A stretch of 34,773 nt of DNA from an uncultured Eubacterium sp. (lineage in GTDB: Bacteria > Bacillota > Clostridia > Lachnospirales > Lachnospiraceae), in the NCBI GenBank assembly GCA_900547255.1, contig URGC01000009.1, forward strand, positions 1 to 34,773, read 5' to 3'. The notes beneath the pieces are model-generated. The model searched no databases. It was not told the origin of the DNA and worked only from the letters and a program-made list of their open reading frames with translations. The translations under genes were made by a program, and so were the position numbers. Positions 8,607-16,215 of this stretch are shown piece by piece. Numbering within the stretch: position 1 is the stretch's first letter; every line of letters starts with the position of its first letter.

Positions 8607-9947
8607 ATGTGGTTTGATGAGGCGGTTATATATCAGATATATCCACTTGGAATGTGCGGTGCGCCAACTGGCAATTCAGATTTTACAGAGGATGGATTAA
8701 AATGGCAGGATGAACAGAGGGACAAGCATAGAATTTTACGTGTCCTTGACTGGGTAGAGCATATATCAAAGCTTGGTGCAGATTGCGTTATATTCAATCC
8801 GGTATTTGACAGTGATGCACATGGATATGATACAAGAGATTACAAGGTGATTGATGCGAGACTTGGTACTAATGAGGATTTTAAAAATGTGTGTGATGCC
8901 CTGCATGCGCGTGGAATCAAGGTAATGCTTGATGGTGTATTTAACCATGTTGGACGTGGATTTAAAGGATTCCGTGATGTATGTGAGAAGAAATGGGACA
9001 GCCCATACAAAGACTGGTTTCACATATCATTTGATGGCAATACGAATTATAATGATGGATTCTGGTATGAATCGTGGGAAGGCTGTAATGAGCTGGTTAA
9101 GCTGAATCTGTCAAATCCGGCTGTGAAGGATTACCTTTTTGATGCAATAAGAAGCTGGGTAGATGAATTTGATATTGATGGATTAAGACTGGATGTTGCT
9201 TATCTTCTGGATAGGAATTTCCTGCGTGAGCTTAGAGGATTTGTCAAAGGCCTTAAACCAGATTTTGCGCTTATGGGTGAGACTCTTCACGGAGATTACA
9301 ATACATGGATGAATGATGATGCATGTGACAGCGTTACTAATTATGAGTGCTATAAGGGATTGTATTCAAGCTTTAATTCTGCAAATATGCATGAGATATC
9401 ATATAGTCTTAACAGACAGTTTGGCAGTGAAAACTGGTGCCTGTATACAGGAAAGCATCTTATGAGCTTTCTGGACAACCATGATGTCAGCAGAATTGCG
9501 ACAATACTTACGGATAAGAATCAGTTAAAGCCTATATATGGTCTGCTGTTTGGAATGCCGGGAGTTCCATGCGTGTATTATGGAAGTGAATGGGGAGTTG
9601 AGGGTAACAAATCTGATGGGGATGCATCACTCCGCCCTAATATAGAAAAGCCTGAGTGGAATGAGCTTACTGACTGGATAGCTAAGCTTGCAGAAGCCCG
9701 CAAGTCCAGCAAGGCGCTTCAATATGGAAGTTACAATAACCTATGTGTACAGCCTAAACAGCTTATATTTGAGAGAAGCGTGGATGGGGAGCGTGTCATA
9801 GTTGCAATCAATGCGGACGGCAATACTTATCATGCTGATTTTAATGCAAATGCGGGAAGAGCGGTGGATATTATCACGCAGAAGGAGCATGATTTTGGCG
9901 GCGGAAGTGACCTGCCACCTTATTCATGCAGCTTTTGGAGAGCGTAA
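8607..9947 (+). CDS. GH13 alpha-amylase family glucanase (cytoplasmic)
   Basis: Alpha-glucan hydrolase or transglycosidase with a (beta/alpha)8 barrel. All GH13 signatures are present: region I (LDGVFNHVG, near residue 110), the nucleophile Asp196 in DGLRLDVAY, acid/base Glu225 in LMGETLHG and Asp290 in SFLDNHD. At 446 residues it is compact; there is no signal peptide and no N-terminal carbohydrate-binding domain, so it should act on intracellular maltodextrins, feeding or trimming substrate for the GlgP encoded upstream. A short C-terminal beta domain follows the barrel. An AGGAAGA-type ribosome binding site precedes the ATG. Exact specificity (alpha-glucosidase, maltogenic amylase or cyclomaltodextrinase-like) cannot be assigned. 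Confidence 0.9.
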   Translation: MWFDEAVIYQIYPLGMCGAPTGNSDFTEDGLKWQDEQRDKHRILRVLDWVEHISKLGADCVIFNPVFDSDAHGYDTRDYKVIDARLGTNEDFKNVCDALHARGIKVMLDGVFNHVGRGFKGFRDVCEKKWDSPYKDWFHISFDGNTNYNDGFWYESWEGCNELVKLNLSNPAVKDYLFDAIRSWVDEFDIDGLRLDVAYLLDRNFLRELRGFVKGLKPDFALMGETLHGDYNTWMNDDACDSVTNYECYKGLYSSFNSANMHEISYSLNRQFGSENWCLYTGKHLMSFLDNHDVSRIATILTDKNQLKPIYGLLFGMPGVPCVYYGSEWGVEGNKSDGDASLRPNIEKPEWNELTDWIAKLAEARKSSKALQYGSYNNLCVQPKQLIFERSVDGERVIVAINADGNTYHADFNANAGRAVDIITQKEHDFGGGSDLPPYSCSFWRA

Positions 9948-9977
9948 GGTGTTAGAAAACCAAGGCGTGAAATGAGG

Positions 9978-10679
9978 TCAGGAGATAGGAAGGAGTGCCA
10001 CGTAGTTAAACATCATTACGAAGTGGCAGAAGCTTCCAGCCATCACGAAAAGATGGAATATCTCATGGGAGCCGAAGTTCTTGTGGCGGGCGTTGAATAT
10101 AGGCAGCTTGAGGGCGTATATTACGCCGCCGATTGTATATATAATTCCGCCGGCTAAAAGCCATGCAAATGCGGCTGCTGGAAGTGCATTAATAATCTGG
10201 GTAAAGGACAGAACACATGCCCAGCCCATGATGATGTATAATGCAGATGATACCCATTTAGGGCATGTAACCCAGCAAAGCTTGAAGATAATGCCGATTA
10301 TGGCAATGCCCCACACAAGAGCTAACAGGCTGTAGCCGACAGGTCCGTGAAGGACAATGAGACACACAGGTGTGTATGAGCCGGCAATCATAACAGATAT
10401 CATGCAGTGGTCAAGCTTTTTAAGAATCTTGTTGATTCTTGGTGAGATATCAAATGTGTGATAAGTTGTGCTTGCTCCATACAGAAGAATCATGCTCACG
10501 ATAAATATACTAAGAGATATAACGTGAATCGTATCTGGAGCAGACAGTGACTTGATAATCAGTGGCAGACCGGCGAACATTGCCATAAGCATACCTATGA
10601 AATGTGTTATTGCACTGCCAGGGTCTTTTATCTTAAATGTATTAGAATTATCATTTGTTGTATTAGATAATGAACTCAT
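9978..10679 (-). CDS. Hemolysin III/PAQR family membrane protein
   Basis: Seven-helix membrane protein of the HlyIII (YqfA/TrhA-like) branch of PAQR, 233 residues. The zinc-site residues of the superfamily are visible: SxxxH in STTYH, the Asp of LDHCM, and HxxxH in HEIFH near the C-terminus. Family members are linked to membrane lipid homeostasis, and the hemolysin name is historical. AAGGAGG lies a few bases upstream of the start on this strand. It converges on the GH13 gene with a 30-base gap in which I see no terminator, so the two transcripts may overlap. Confidence 0.9.
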   Translation of the reverse strand: MSSLSNTTNDNSNTFKIKDPGSAITHFIGMLMAMFAGLPLIIKSLSAPDTIHVISLSIFIVSMILLYGASTTYHTFDISPRINKILKKLDHCMISVMIAGSYTPVCLIVLHGPVGYSLLALVWGIAIIGIIFKLCWVTCPKWVSSALYIIMGWACVLSFTQIINALPAAAFAWLLAGGIIYTIGGVIYALKLPIFNARHKNFGSHEIFHLFVMAGSFCHFVMMFNYVALLPIS

Positions 10680-10757
10680 ATATACAACCTCCTTACTATT
10701 ATATACATATATGGTTGTGTCGACATGTAGTAATTAAAACTACTTGTTGATATAATG

Positions 10758-10786
10758 ATATTACAACATGTAAATAATATGTGCAA
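10758..10786 (-). promoter_or_regulatory. Promoter of the HlyIII gene
   Basis: Read on the minus strand: TTGCAC (10786-10781), a 17-base spacer and TAATAT (10763-10758), about 80 bases before the start codon. The remainder of the 246-base gap 10680-10925 is A/T-rich with only this promoter and the terminator below. Confidence 0.6.
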
Positions 10787-10874
10787 GAGAATTTTTGAAA
10801 AATTTTTATAAAATACATATTAGAATTACAGAGATATGGAAGAGAAATATTAACATTAGAGGATATACAAAAGG

Positions 10875-10905
10875 AACTGGAATTATTAACTCAATAATTC
10901 CAGTT
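10875..10905 (-). terminator. Terminator of the agr-like regulator/kinase operon
   Basis: A perfect 13-bp stem (10875-10887 with 10893-10905) around a 5-base loop, followed on the minus strand by CCTTTTG. It lies just after the response regulator stop codon. The T tract is short, so efficiency is uncertain. Confidence 0.65.
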
Positions 10906-10925
10906 CGTCTATATATTTAGTCAGC

Positions 10926-11633
10926 TTATTTCTCAAGCCTTGCAACCAGGTCTTTAAGATAGGTTCTTCCGATAGGAATGAATGTCTTTCCAATGTTGAC
11001 GCAGTACGAAGATTTGCTGTAGGATGTCACATAATCTTTGTTGATTATATTACATTTGTGGCAGCGTATGAATTGTGAAGGAAGGATGTTGAGAATATCC
11101 TTCATGGTGTATGCATTTGTAGTGTAAGTCGAGTCGTTAAAACAGTAAAAAGTCAGTTCGTGACCATCACTTGTGATATATACAATATCCCCAAAGCTTA
11201 ATTTAATTGTTATAGATGATTTTAATCTTATGGATATGCTGTTGCTGGTGTCATCCTCAGATGCGAGTAAATCATCAATGGCTTTCAGTAGCCTTGCATC
11301 ATTATATGGTTTTAAAAGATAGCTGTAGCAGTGAAAATCATTAAGACATCTCTCAATCTCATCTGGAAGTGATGTTGTGAACAGGATTGGAGCAGTCCTG
11401 TAGATGTCAGAGCTTCGCAGATATTGTGCAAATACAATTCCTTCACGTACATCACGGTTTTCCGATAGCATAATATCCAGAATGAAAAATGAATATTTGT
11501 GATTATCTAATAACTGCATTGCAGTATCAATATTCTGAGCCGTGTCAATCAGAAGCTCAGGATTTCTGCGCTTGATTACATTAGCAACATTAGTGGCTGT
11601 AATTTTATCGTCTTCAAGTATAAGTAATCTCAT
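10926..11633 (-). CDS. LytTR-family response regulator (AgrA-like)
   Basis: DNA-binding response regulator. An N-terminal receiver (1-125) has the acidic pocket E7-D8-D9, phospho-acceptor Asp53 in FILDIML and Lys108 in LLKPY. A C-terminal LytTR domain (about 135-230) follows. It is 235 residues long, typical of AgrA/ComE-type regulators. GGAGG lies a few bases before the start. It is encoded directly after the GHKL kinase on the same strand (40-base gap) and opposite agrB/agrD, so it is the likely output of the peptide signal, binding the paired sites at 13083-13117. The pairing is inferred from context and is strong. Confidence 0.92.
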   Translation of the reverse strand: MRLLILEDDKITATNVANVIKRRNPELLIDTAQNIDTAMQLLDNHKYSFFILDIMLSENRDVREGIVFAQYLRSSDIYRTAPILFTTSLPDEIERCLNDFHCYSYLLKPYNDARLLKAIDDLLASEDDTSNSISIRLKSSITIKLSFGDIVYITSDGHELTFYCFNDSTYTTNAYTMKDILNILPSQFIRCHKCNIINKDYVTSYSKSSYCVNIGKTFIPIGRTYLKDLVARLEK

Positions 11634-11673
11634 TAATGCCTCCGTTTATGTTGTGTTTAATTGCATGAGATAT

Positions 11674-12948
11674 TTAAAGCTGGAGCTGTATGCACAGATA
11701 AGTTGTGTTATCAATAGTTTCATTGCTTACACATATATCGCCACCATGCCGTAAAGTCATCTCCTTTAGCTTGTACATGCCGATACCATGTCCATCATGC
11801 TGCTGTTTAGTCGTATATCCCTTGGTAAACATTTTGTCAAGAAAGTCTTCTGACATAGTCGGACCGCCATTCTTAACTGTGAATGCAAATGTATTGTTGC
11901 GGCTTTCAATTGATACATAGACAGGAACATCATGTCTGCCGTGTTCAATAGCGTTGTCAATAAGTATACCACACATATCAATAAGTTCATATTCCGGTAC
12001 ACAGCATGTAATGTTGAAATTGCGTATATCAAATATCATGTCAACTTTATTATTGCGTGCCTGCTTGTATTTGGAGATGAGAAGTCCGCCAAGCAGATGA
12101 GTGTTGAGCTTTAGAAGCTGGTATACTTCTTCGTTGACAGTGTATTCTTTGCTGTATTTGTCGACAGCAGCCCTCAGCTCATCAATATTGTCATAAGATG
12201 CCACCATTGAATACAGAGACTGCAGTTCATTGTTGTAATCGTGCTGGCGTATGCGTATCTCGTCAATAAGTCCCTCAACTATAGGCATATATTGTTCATA
12301 TGATGCAAGCCTTGCTCTTGCATTGAACACAATACGTTTTGATATGAAATATTCTACATTAATAAATGTAAGACATATAACGCAGAAGATAATCATAAGA
12401 GATGCATTGTAGAAATTATTTACATGACATTTGAACAATATAGTAAGGAATAATGTTATGCAGAAACAATTGGCTGTGAGCATCTTGCTTCCAGGGCTTT
12501 TGCTGCATATGATGTCATAGACGGCGTGAAAGTCAGTAAATCTGTATATTATGTAAGTTATAAGACAGCATACACACAGAAGCAGGAATTGAATTATGGA
12601 TGTGTAAGGATTGCTGCCGATAAAATGCATTGCAATGGAGAGCAGACATTCATATGCAAATACGGCCATAAAAGATATAAGATATATGAAAAAGTAGTCA
12701 AATGCTTTGATTCCAACAAATAATCCAGCGAGAATCATAGTTGATATGATATTAATAAAAGTTGATGCTTGTGGACTTGAGATAGTTATCTCTACAATGA
12801 AAATAAGTGGTATGAGTGCAAACACATAGAAATATTTCTTGAATCTGTCATAGAAAGAGCTACCGGTAAGGGCACATGACAGTATACATATTATAACAAA
12901 CTCCAGTTCAGGGTTTAGGAAATCGAATATAATTGTATTAAATAACAT
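11674..12948 (-). CDS. AgrC-like membrane sensor histidine kinase (GHKL)
   Basis: Peptide-sensing histidine kinase of 424 residues. About six hydrophobic helices fill residues 1-205, followed by a dimerisation helix with phospho-acceptor His236 in IRQHDYNNELQ, a typical HPK10 signature. The GHKL ATPase domain has the N box DNAIEHG (Asn332), KNGGP and the G2 box GHGIGMYKL (386-394). HPK10 kinases sense autoinducing peptides and phosphorylate LytTR regulators, such as the one encoded directly downstream. The start is supported by GGAGGAAT directly upstream. It is transcribed divergently from agrB, as a separate unit. Confidence 0.92.
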   Translation of the reverse strand: MLFNTIIFDFLNPELEFVIICILSCALTGSSFYDRFKKYFYVFALIPLIFIVEITISSPQASTFINIISTMILAGLFVGIKAFDYFFIYLISFMAVFAYECLLSIAMHFIGSNPYTSIIQFLLLCVCCLITYIIYRFTDFHAVYDIICSKSPGSKMLTANCFCITLFLTILFKCHVNNFYNASLMIIFCVICLTFINVEYFISKRIVFNARARLASYEQYMPIVEGLIDEIRIRQHDYNNELQSLYSMVASYDNIDELRAAVDKYSKEYTVNEEVYQLLKLNTHLLGGLLISKYKQARNNKVDMIFDIRNFNITCCVPEYELIDMCGILIDNAIEHGRHDVPVYVSIESRNNTFAFTVKNGGPTMSEDFLDKMFTKGYTTKQQHDGHGIGMYKLKEMTLRHGGDICVSNETIDNTTYLCIQLQL

Positions 12949-13016
12949 ATATATTCCTCCGGATAAATATTTACTTGTAAAGTCATGTGCTAAATATAAG
13001 TATATTATATACCAAA

Positions 13017-13045
13017 ATTTTAGTAGAAATTTGTCGATATGTCAA
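13017..13045 (-). promoter_or_regulatory. Promoter of the kinase/regulator operon
   Basis: On the minus strand: perfect TTGACA (13045-13040), a 17-base spacer and TAAAAT (13022-13017), 69 bases before the kinase start. This looks constitutive and lies back to back with the regulated agrB promoter. Confidence 0.65.
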
Positions 13046-13082
13046 AGATAAATTCATGCATAAATGCAATATTCCAATTTTA

Positions 13083-13117
13083 TGTGCAGTTCATGCTCGA
13101 TTTTGTGCAGTTCATGC
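13083..13117 (+). promoter_or_regulatory. Paired direct repeats: putative LytTR (AgrA-like) binding site
   Basis: TGTGCAGTTCATGC occurs twice, at 13083-13096 and 13104-13117, start to start 21 bp. Each contains GCAGTTCAT, matching 8 of 9 positions of the 9-bp consensus reported for LytTR regulators (W-M-M-GTT-N-R-K), and the 12-13 bp spacer is the expected two-turn geometry. The second copy ends 8 bases before the -35 of the agrB promoter, the usual place for an activator. A partial half-site (TTCATGC) also occurs at 13053-13059. Confidence 0.75.
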
Positions 13118-13125
13118 AAAACCTA

Positions 13126-13154
13126 TTGAAATTTGTTTTCCATTTTGCTATTAA
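13126..13154 (+). promoter_or_regulatory. Promoter of agrB-agrD (probably leaderless mRNA)
   Basis: TTGAAA (13126-13131), a 17-base spacer and TATTAA (13149-13154). The expected start is 6-8 bases after the -10, at about 13161, which is the A of the agrB ATG. No Shine-Dalgarno sequence precedes that ATG. Confidence 0.65.
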
Positions 13155-13160
13155 TATGAC

Positions 13161-13715
13161 ATGCTGTTAAATCATTTACTAATTAATAAGTATATTAAGT
13201 CGCTGGATGGGGATTATTCTGATGACGAGCTGGATGCTATAGCATACGCGGCAGAAGGAATTCTCGGCGAGTGTGAGAAGCTTTTGATTATGGCTGTCAT
13301 ATTTGCCCTGTTACATCAATTCATACCTTTTGTGTGCGTATTTGTAGTGTTTGCAGTTCTACGAACCAATTGTGGCGGTGTTCATATGAAGACGTTCTGG
13401 GGATGTCTTGCATATTCCGTTACATTGTTTGCAGGAATAATATATCTATCACCATATATAAGCAGCAAAGTGTTCTTATCAGGGTATATGATATTAGCAA
13501 CCACAATAAGCATCAAGGCTCCGATTATCAGCGACAATCATCTTACGCCAGACAGGAGAACTTATATCAAGCGTAAGATTGTAGGTGTTGTTGTGACACT
13601 GACATTGTTAGTGTTGGATTTATGTATTGACAGACAATTTATGATGTGCATAAGAGGCGCAGTTACAGCGTATGCCGCAGAGCTGTTATACATAGTTATT
13701 ATAAGGAGGAGTTAA
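13161..13715 (+). CDS. agrB: AgrB-like peptide-processing membrane protease
   Basis: Integral membrane cysteine endopeptidase that cleaves the AgrD C-terminus and forms the cyclic signal peptide. At 184 residues it has an N-terminal amphipathic part, then several membrane helices. The catalytic pair is His75 and Cys82 in RTNCGGVHMKTFWGC, with the seven-residue His-Cys spacing of the family (H77/C84 in S. aureus). A SDNHLTPDRR stretch and basic cytoplasmic residues follow, as in other AgrB proteins. The ATG at 13161 is used because the next in-frame ATG would remove about 43 residues of normal AgrB N-terminus, although there is no ribosome binding site before it. It is followed after 2 bases by agrD. 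Confidence 0.92.
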   Translation: MLLNHLLINKYIKSLDGDYSDDELDAIAYAAEGILGECEKLLIMAVIFALLHQFIPFVCVFVVFAVLRTNCGGVHMKTFWGCLAYSVTLFAGIIYLSPYISSKVFLSGYMILATTISIKAPIISDNHLTPDRRTYIKRKIVGVVVTLTLLVLDLCIDRQFMMCIRGAVTAYAAELLYIVIIRRS

Positions 13716-13717
13716 TT

Positions 13718-13870
13718 ATGATGAATAATAAGAAAAAGAGTTCAGCCGCATTATTAAAGGCTGCTGAGAGAATGGCCAGCAATAGCAGTATTGTATTATG
13801 GGGGGAGACAAAACTTCCAGAGAACGTTAAGCGTATGATGGAAGCTAAGAAATCTGCTGGTAATAAATAA
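13718..13870 (+). CDS. agrD: AgrD-like autoinducing peptide precursor, Ser-type ring
   Basis: A 50-residue prepeptide, starting at the ATG after AGGAGG (13704-13711); the open frame extends upstream into agrB but that part is not AgrD-like. Layout matches AgrD: a basic/amphipathic N-terminal helix (3-20), the signal region, and a charged C-terminal recognition segment with the conserved Pro-Glu (GETKLPENVKRM, Pro34). Aligning the segment on Pro34 puts Ser24 where other AgrD proteins have the ring-forming Cys, with I25-V26-L27-W28 completing a five-residue ring. There is no Cys in the peptide. A Ser lactone peptide is known from the Staphylococcus intermedius group, so function is possible; the ring assignment is inference. 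It lies directly after agrB in the same operon and ahead of a terminator. Confidence 0.85.
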   Translation: MMNNKKKSSAALLKAAERMASNSSIVLWGETKLPENVKRMMEAKKSAGNK

Positions 13871-13880
13871 TCTATTAATC

Positions 13881-13929
13881 ATAAAACCTGCATCGTCCGA
13901 AAGGATTATGCAGGTTTTATGGATTTTTA
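13881..13929 (+). terminator. Terminator after agrD
   Basis: Arms 13881-13893 and 13908-13920 form a perfect 13-bp stem, with a small inner TCC-GAAA-GGA hairpin, followed by GGATTTTTA. It closes the agrBD unit and separates it from the next gene. Confidence 0.8.
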
Positions 13930-14005
13930 GGGTATGTCGAAAGATGTCGTAATATGGTAAGTGGTTTAACAGCATTTTCAATTAGAAATGTTTAGGGGGA
14001 GTTGT

Positions 14006-14581
14006 ATGAATTATCAGAGAGCAGTTATGTGGGAACGCATGGAAGTCTGTAATTCAGTTATGAAGTATGACGATTTCATGAAGATTGTAAGAGATGCAGT
14101 TGACGATTATTACAATCAACTGGAGCTTGAAGAGGCAAAGGAAGGCAAGAAGCACGATGCAAGATATGAACTGGATGGCTCTGGATATGAATATAACCCC
14201 GAATTTGAGATATTTCCAGGATACAAGATGGGACGAGGCTGCAGAGAGGACGATATAAGAACTACAGCACTTATACGTTATATTAAGGATGTTCTTGAAA
14301 AAGGAAGCAAGGATTCGCAGTGGACAATATTACAGGCAGTCCTTAAGGGGTATAAAGAGGTGGTTAATTCATTGTCATGGATTACAGGGTATAAGGTTAT
14401 ATCGTCATATGTTGACCTTTACCAGCTTGCATCTTATTCATGTGTCACAGAAGATCTGGAAAAAATGGTTGATTACATTATGATTAATGAGATATTCAAC
14501 AATTCTTATCTTGATTCTGTCAAAAATATTATAATGGGGGAAGTTGAAAGGCAGGAGCTTATGATGAAGATGGCGAGATAG
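14006..14581 (+). CDS. Protein of unknown function next to the agr locus
   Basis: A 191-residue protein I do not recognise. I chose the ATG at 14006, which has GGGGGAG 5 bases upstream, over the ATG at 13988 inside the open frame. It looks soluble and mostly helical: no signal peptide or membrane segment, acidic patches (LELEEAKEGKK, near residue 40), a Gly/Tyr-rich stretch (ELDGSGYEYNPEFEIFPGYKMGRG, about 57-80 in two parts), and a C-terminal helical half. No zinc, nucleotide or DNA-binding motif is evident. It lies 117 bases after the agrD terminator; whether it is agr-controlled is unknown, although no clear promoter of its own was found. Confidence 0.7.
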   Translation: MNYQRAVMWERMEVCNSVMKYDDFMKIVRDAVDDYYNQLELEEAKEGKKHDARYELDGSGYEYNPEFEIFPGYKMGRGCREDDIRTTALIRYIKDVLEKGSKDSQWTILQAVLKGYKEVVNSLSWITGYKVISSYVDLYQLASYSCVTEDLEKMVDYIMINEIFNNSYLDSVKNIIMGEVERQELMMKMAR

Positions 14582-14584
14582 ATG

Positions 14585-14612
14585 TTGATTTTTAGTTTAG
14601 TTATGATATAAT
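14585..14612 (+). promoter_or_regulatory. Promoter of the MATE transporter gene
   Basis: TTGATT (14585-14590), a 16-base spacer and perfect TATAAT (14607-14612), 36 bases before the ATG. A small TGTGC-TTAT-GCACA hairpin (14623-14636) sits directly before the ribosome binding site. Confidence 0.65.
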
Positions 14613-14647
14613 AACTCCGTTTTGTGCTTATGCACACAGGGGGTATT

Positions 14648-15982
14648 ATGAAGTCTAACGAAATTGATATGACCAGCGGTTCGCTGTTCAAGAAAATATT
14701 TATATTTGCAATACCACTTATGCTGTCTAATCTTTTACAGGTTATGTTTAATCTGGCAGATGTGGCAGTTGTTGGTAATTTTGTAGGCGCGGTTGCGCTA
14801 GGAGCAGTTGGCTCAACAAGTATTCTTGTTATGATGACTACAGGCATGATGCTTGGAATGTCGGGCGGTGTCAATGCGGTTGTGGCACTGTATGTAGGAG
14901 CGAAGGATAACCGCAATGTCAGGAAAGCAGTACATACTTCTATTATAATATGTTTTGCTCTTGGAATACTGCTTCTTCTTGCAGGACTGTTTCTTACAAG
15001 ACCTATGCTTACTCTTATAGGAACTAAGGACGAGCTTATTGACGGAGCAGCGATATATCTTACAGTATATCTGTTGGGTTCGCCGGCACTTGCATTGTAC
15101 AACTATGGTAATGCGGTGCTTAGTGCTATAGGAGATACGAAGAGACCACTTATCTACCTTGCAATTGCTGGTGTTATCAATGTTGTGCTTAACCTTGTAT
15201 TTGTAATAGGATTTAAGGTTGGTGTTGTGGGAGTTGCCTTAGCCAGCATAATATCGCAGTATATATCAGCATTTCTGGTTATTAAGTTCCTTGTCACATG
15301 CAAGGCGGATTATGGACTTAATATTAAAGAGATTGGAATTGATAAAAAGATTGCGGCAAGGGTTTTAGCAATCGGTGTTCCTGCGGCTGTGCAGTATACA
15401 TTATTCGCGGTTGCCAATCTCTATATCCAGTCAGCGGTCAACTCATTCGACCATGTTGTTGTTGAGGGTAACTCAGCGGCAGCCAATGCGGATAATATTG
15501 TATATGATATGATGGCTGCATTCTACACAGCGTGTACGAGCTTCATAGCGCAGAATCTTGGCGCAAGGAAGAAAGACAGGATTAAGAAAGCATTTTTTGT
15601 AACACAGATGTACTCAGCACTTATAGGTGTTGTATTCGGGGCATTGCTTTTTATATTCAGAATACAGTTTCTCCATCTGTTCACGAATGACGACCAGGTT
15701 GTGTACTATGGTGGAATAAGGCTTGCGATTATGAGCTGCTCATATTTCATCTCGGCATTCATGGATAATCCGGCAGCAGGTGCGAGAGGACTTGGAAAGA
15801 GTGTTATTCCTACGATTATAGTTATCATGGGAAGTGTGGTATTCAGAATCATCTGGGTCTGCACAATCTTTGCAAGCATAAGGACACTTGAATCGCTGTA
15901 TCTTGTATATGCGAGCGCATGGGCATTCACGGCGGTAGTGGGATATGTGTATTTCTGGTATGAATACAGGAAATGTATGTGA
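14648..15982 (+). CDS. MATE family multidrug/drug-cation antiporter
   Basis: Inner-membrane efflux protein of the MATE (NorM/DinF) family, 444 residues with about 12 membrane helices in two related halves. The N-terminal signature IFAIPLMLSNLLQVMFNLADVAVVG, in the usual first-helix position, and the motif GAKDNRNVRKAVHTS after helix 3 are typical; the second half starts near IGVPAAVQYTLFAVANLYIQS. MATE proteins export cationic compounds using Na+ or H+. The start at 14648 follows CAGGGGGT; an in-frame ATG at 14630 lacks a site. It has its own promoter and terminator. Substrate unknown. Confidence 0.92.
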   Translation: MKSNEIDMTSGSLFKKIFIFAIPLMLSNLLQVMFNLADVAVVGNFVGAVALGAVGSTSILVMMTTGMMLGMSGGVNAVVALYVGAKDNRNVRKAVHTSIIICFALGILLLLAGLFLTRPMLTLIGTKDELIDGAAIYLTVYLLGSPALALYNYGNAVLSAIGDTKRPLIYLAIAGVINVVLNLVFVIGFKVGVVGVALASIISQYISAFLVIKFLVTCKADYGLNIKEIGIDKKIAARVLAIGVPAAVQYTLFAVANLYIQSAVNSFDHVVVEGNSAAANADNIVYDMMAAFYTACTSFIAQNLGARKKDRIKKAFFVTQMYSALIGVVFGALLFIFRIQFLHLFTNDDQVVYYGGIRLAIMSCSYFISAFMDNPAAGARGLGKSVIPTIIVIMGSVVFRIIWVCTIFASIRTLESLYLVYASAWAFTAVVGYVYFWYEYRKCM

Positions 15983-16019
15983 CGGCGTAAGACATGAATT
16001 TAATATAATAATGAAGATT

Positions 16020-16067
16020 ATCCACCAGTGTGGCGGCAAAAGCTGTCTGCACTGGTGGATTTCTTTA
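16020..16067 (+). terminator. Terminator after the MATE gene
   Basis: A perfect 11-bp stem (16020-16030 with 16050-16060), partly extended inside the loop, followed by TTTCTTT. It is the end of the MATE transcript. Confidence 0.8.
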
Positions 16068-16109
16068 TGCTGGCAGCCCCTTTAGTCCTATTACATATTT
16101 TGCAATCAA

Positions 16110-16179
16110 GGTACTAAAGTACCGGTGCTAATACCTGGTACTATAAAAAAATTGATAGATTTCAAATATATAGTATAAT
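16110..16179 (+). promoter_or_regulatory. Promoter with tandem palindromic operator upstream of the first GGDEF gene
   Basis: Promoter: TTGATA (16152-16157), a 16-base spacer and TATAAT (16174-16179). Directly upstream are GGTACTAAAGTACC (16110-16123, hyphenated palindrome) and a related GGTGCTAATACC (16124-16135) followed by GGTACT (16137-16142). Four GGTRCT/AGTACC-type half-sites within 33 bases in front of the -35 look like binding sites for a dimeric regulator. Confidence 0.6.
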
Positions 16180-16215
16180 ATAACTAAATATAAATATTTA
16201 GAATAGGTGGATTAG

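Noticed and set aside
13646..13717. Longer start for agrD inside agrB
   Set aside because: The added residues are not AgrD-like and the ATG at 13718 has a strong AGGAGG site.
14506..15102. 198-codon frame on the minus strand inside the MATE gene
   Set aside because: Antisense to a clear transporter gene, low-complexity Ile/Ser/Thr composition, no start signals.
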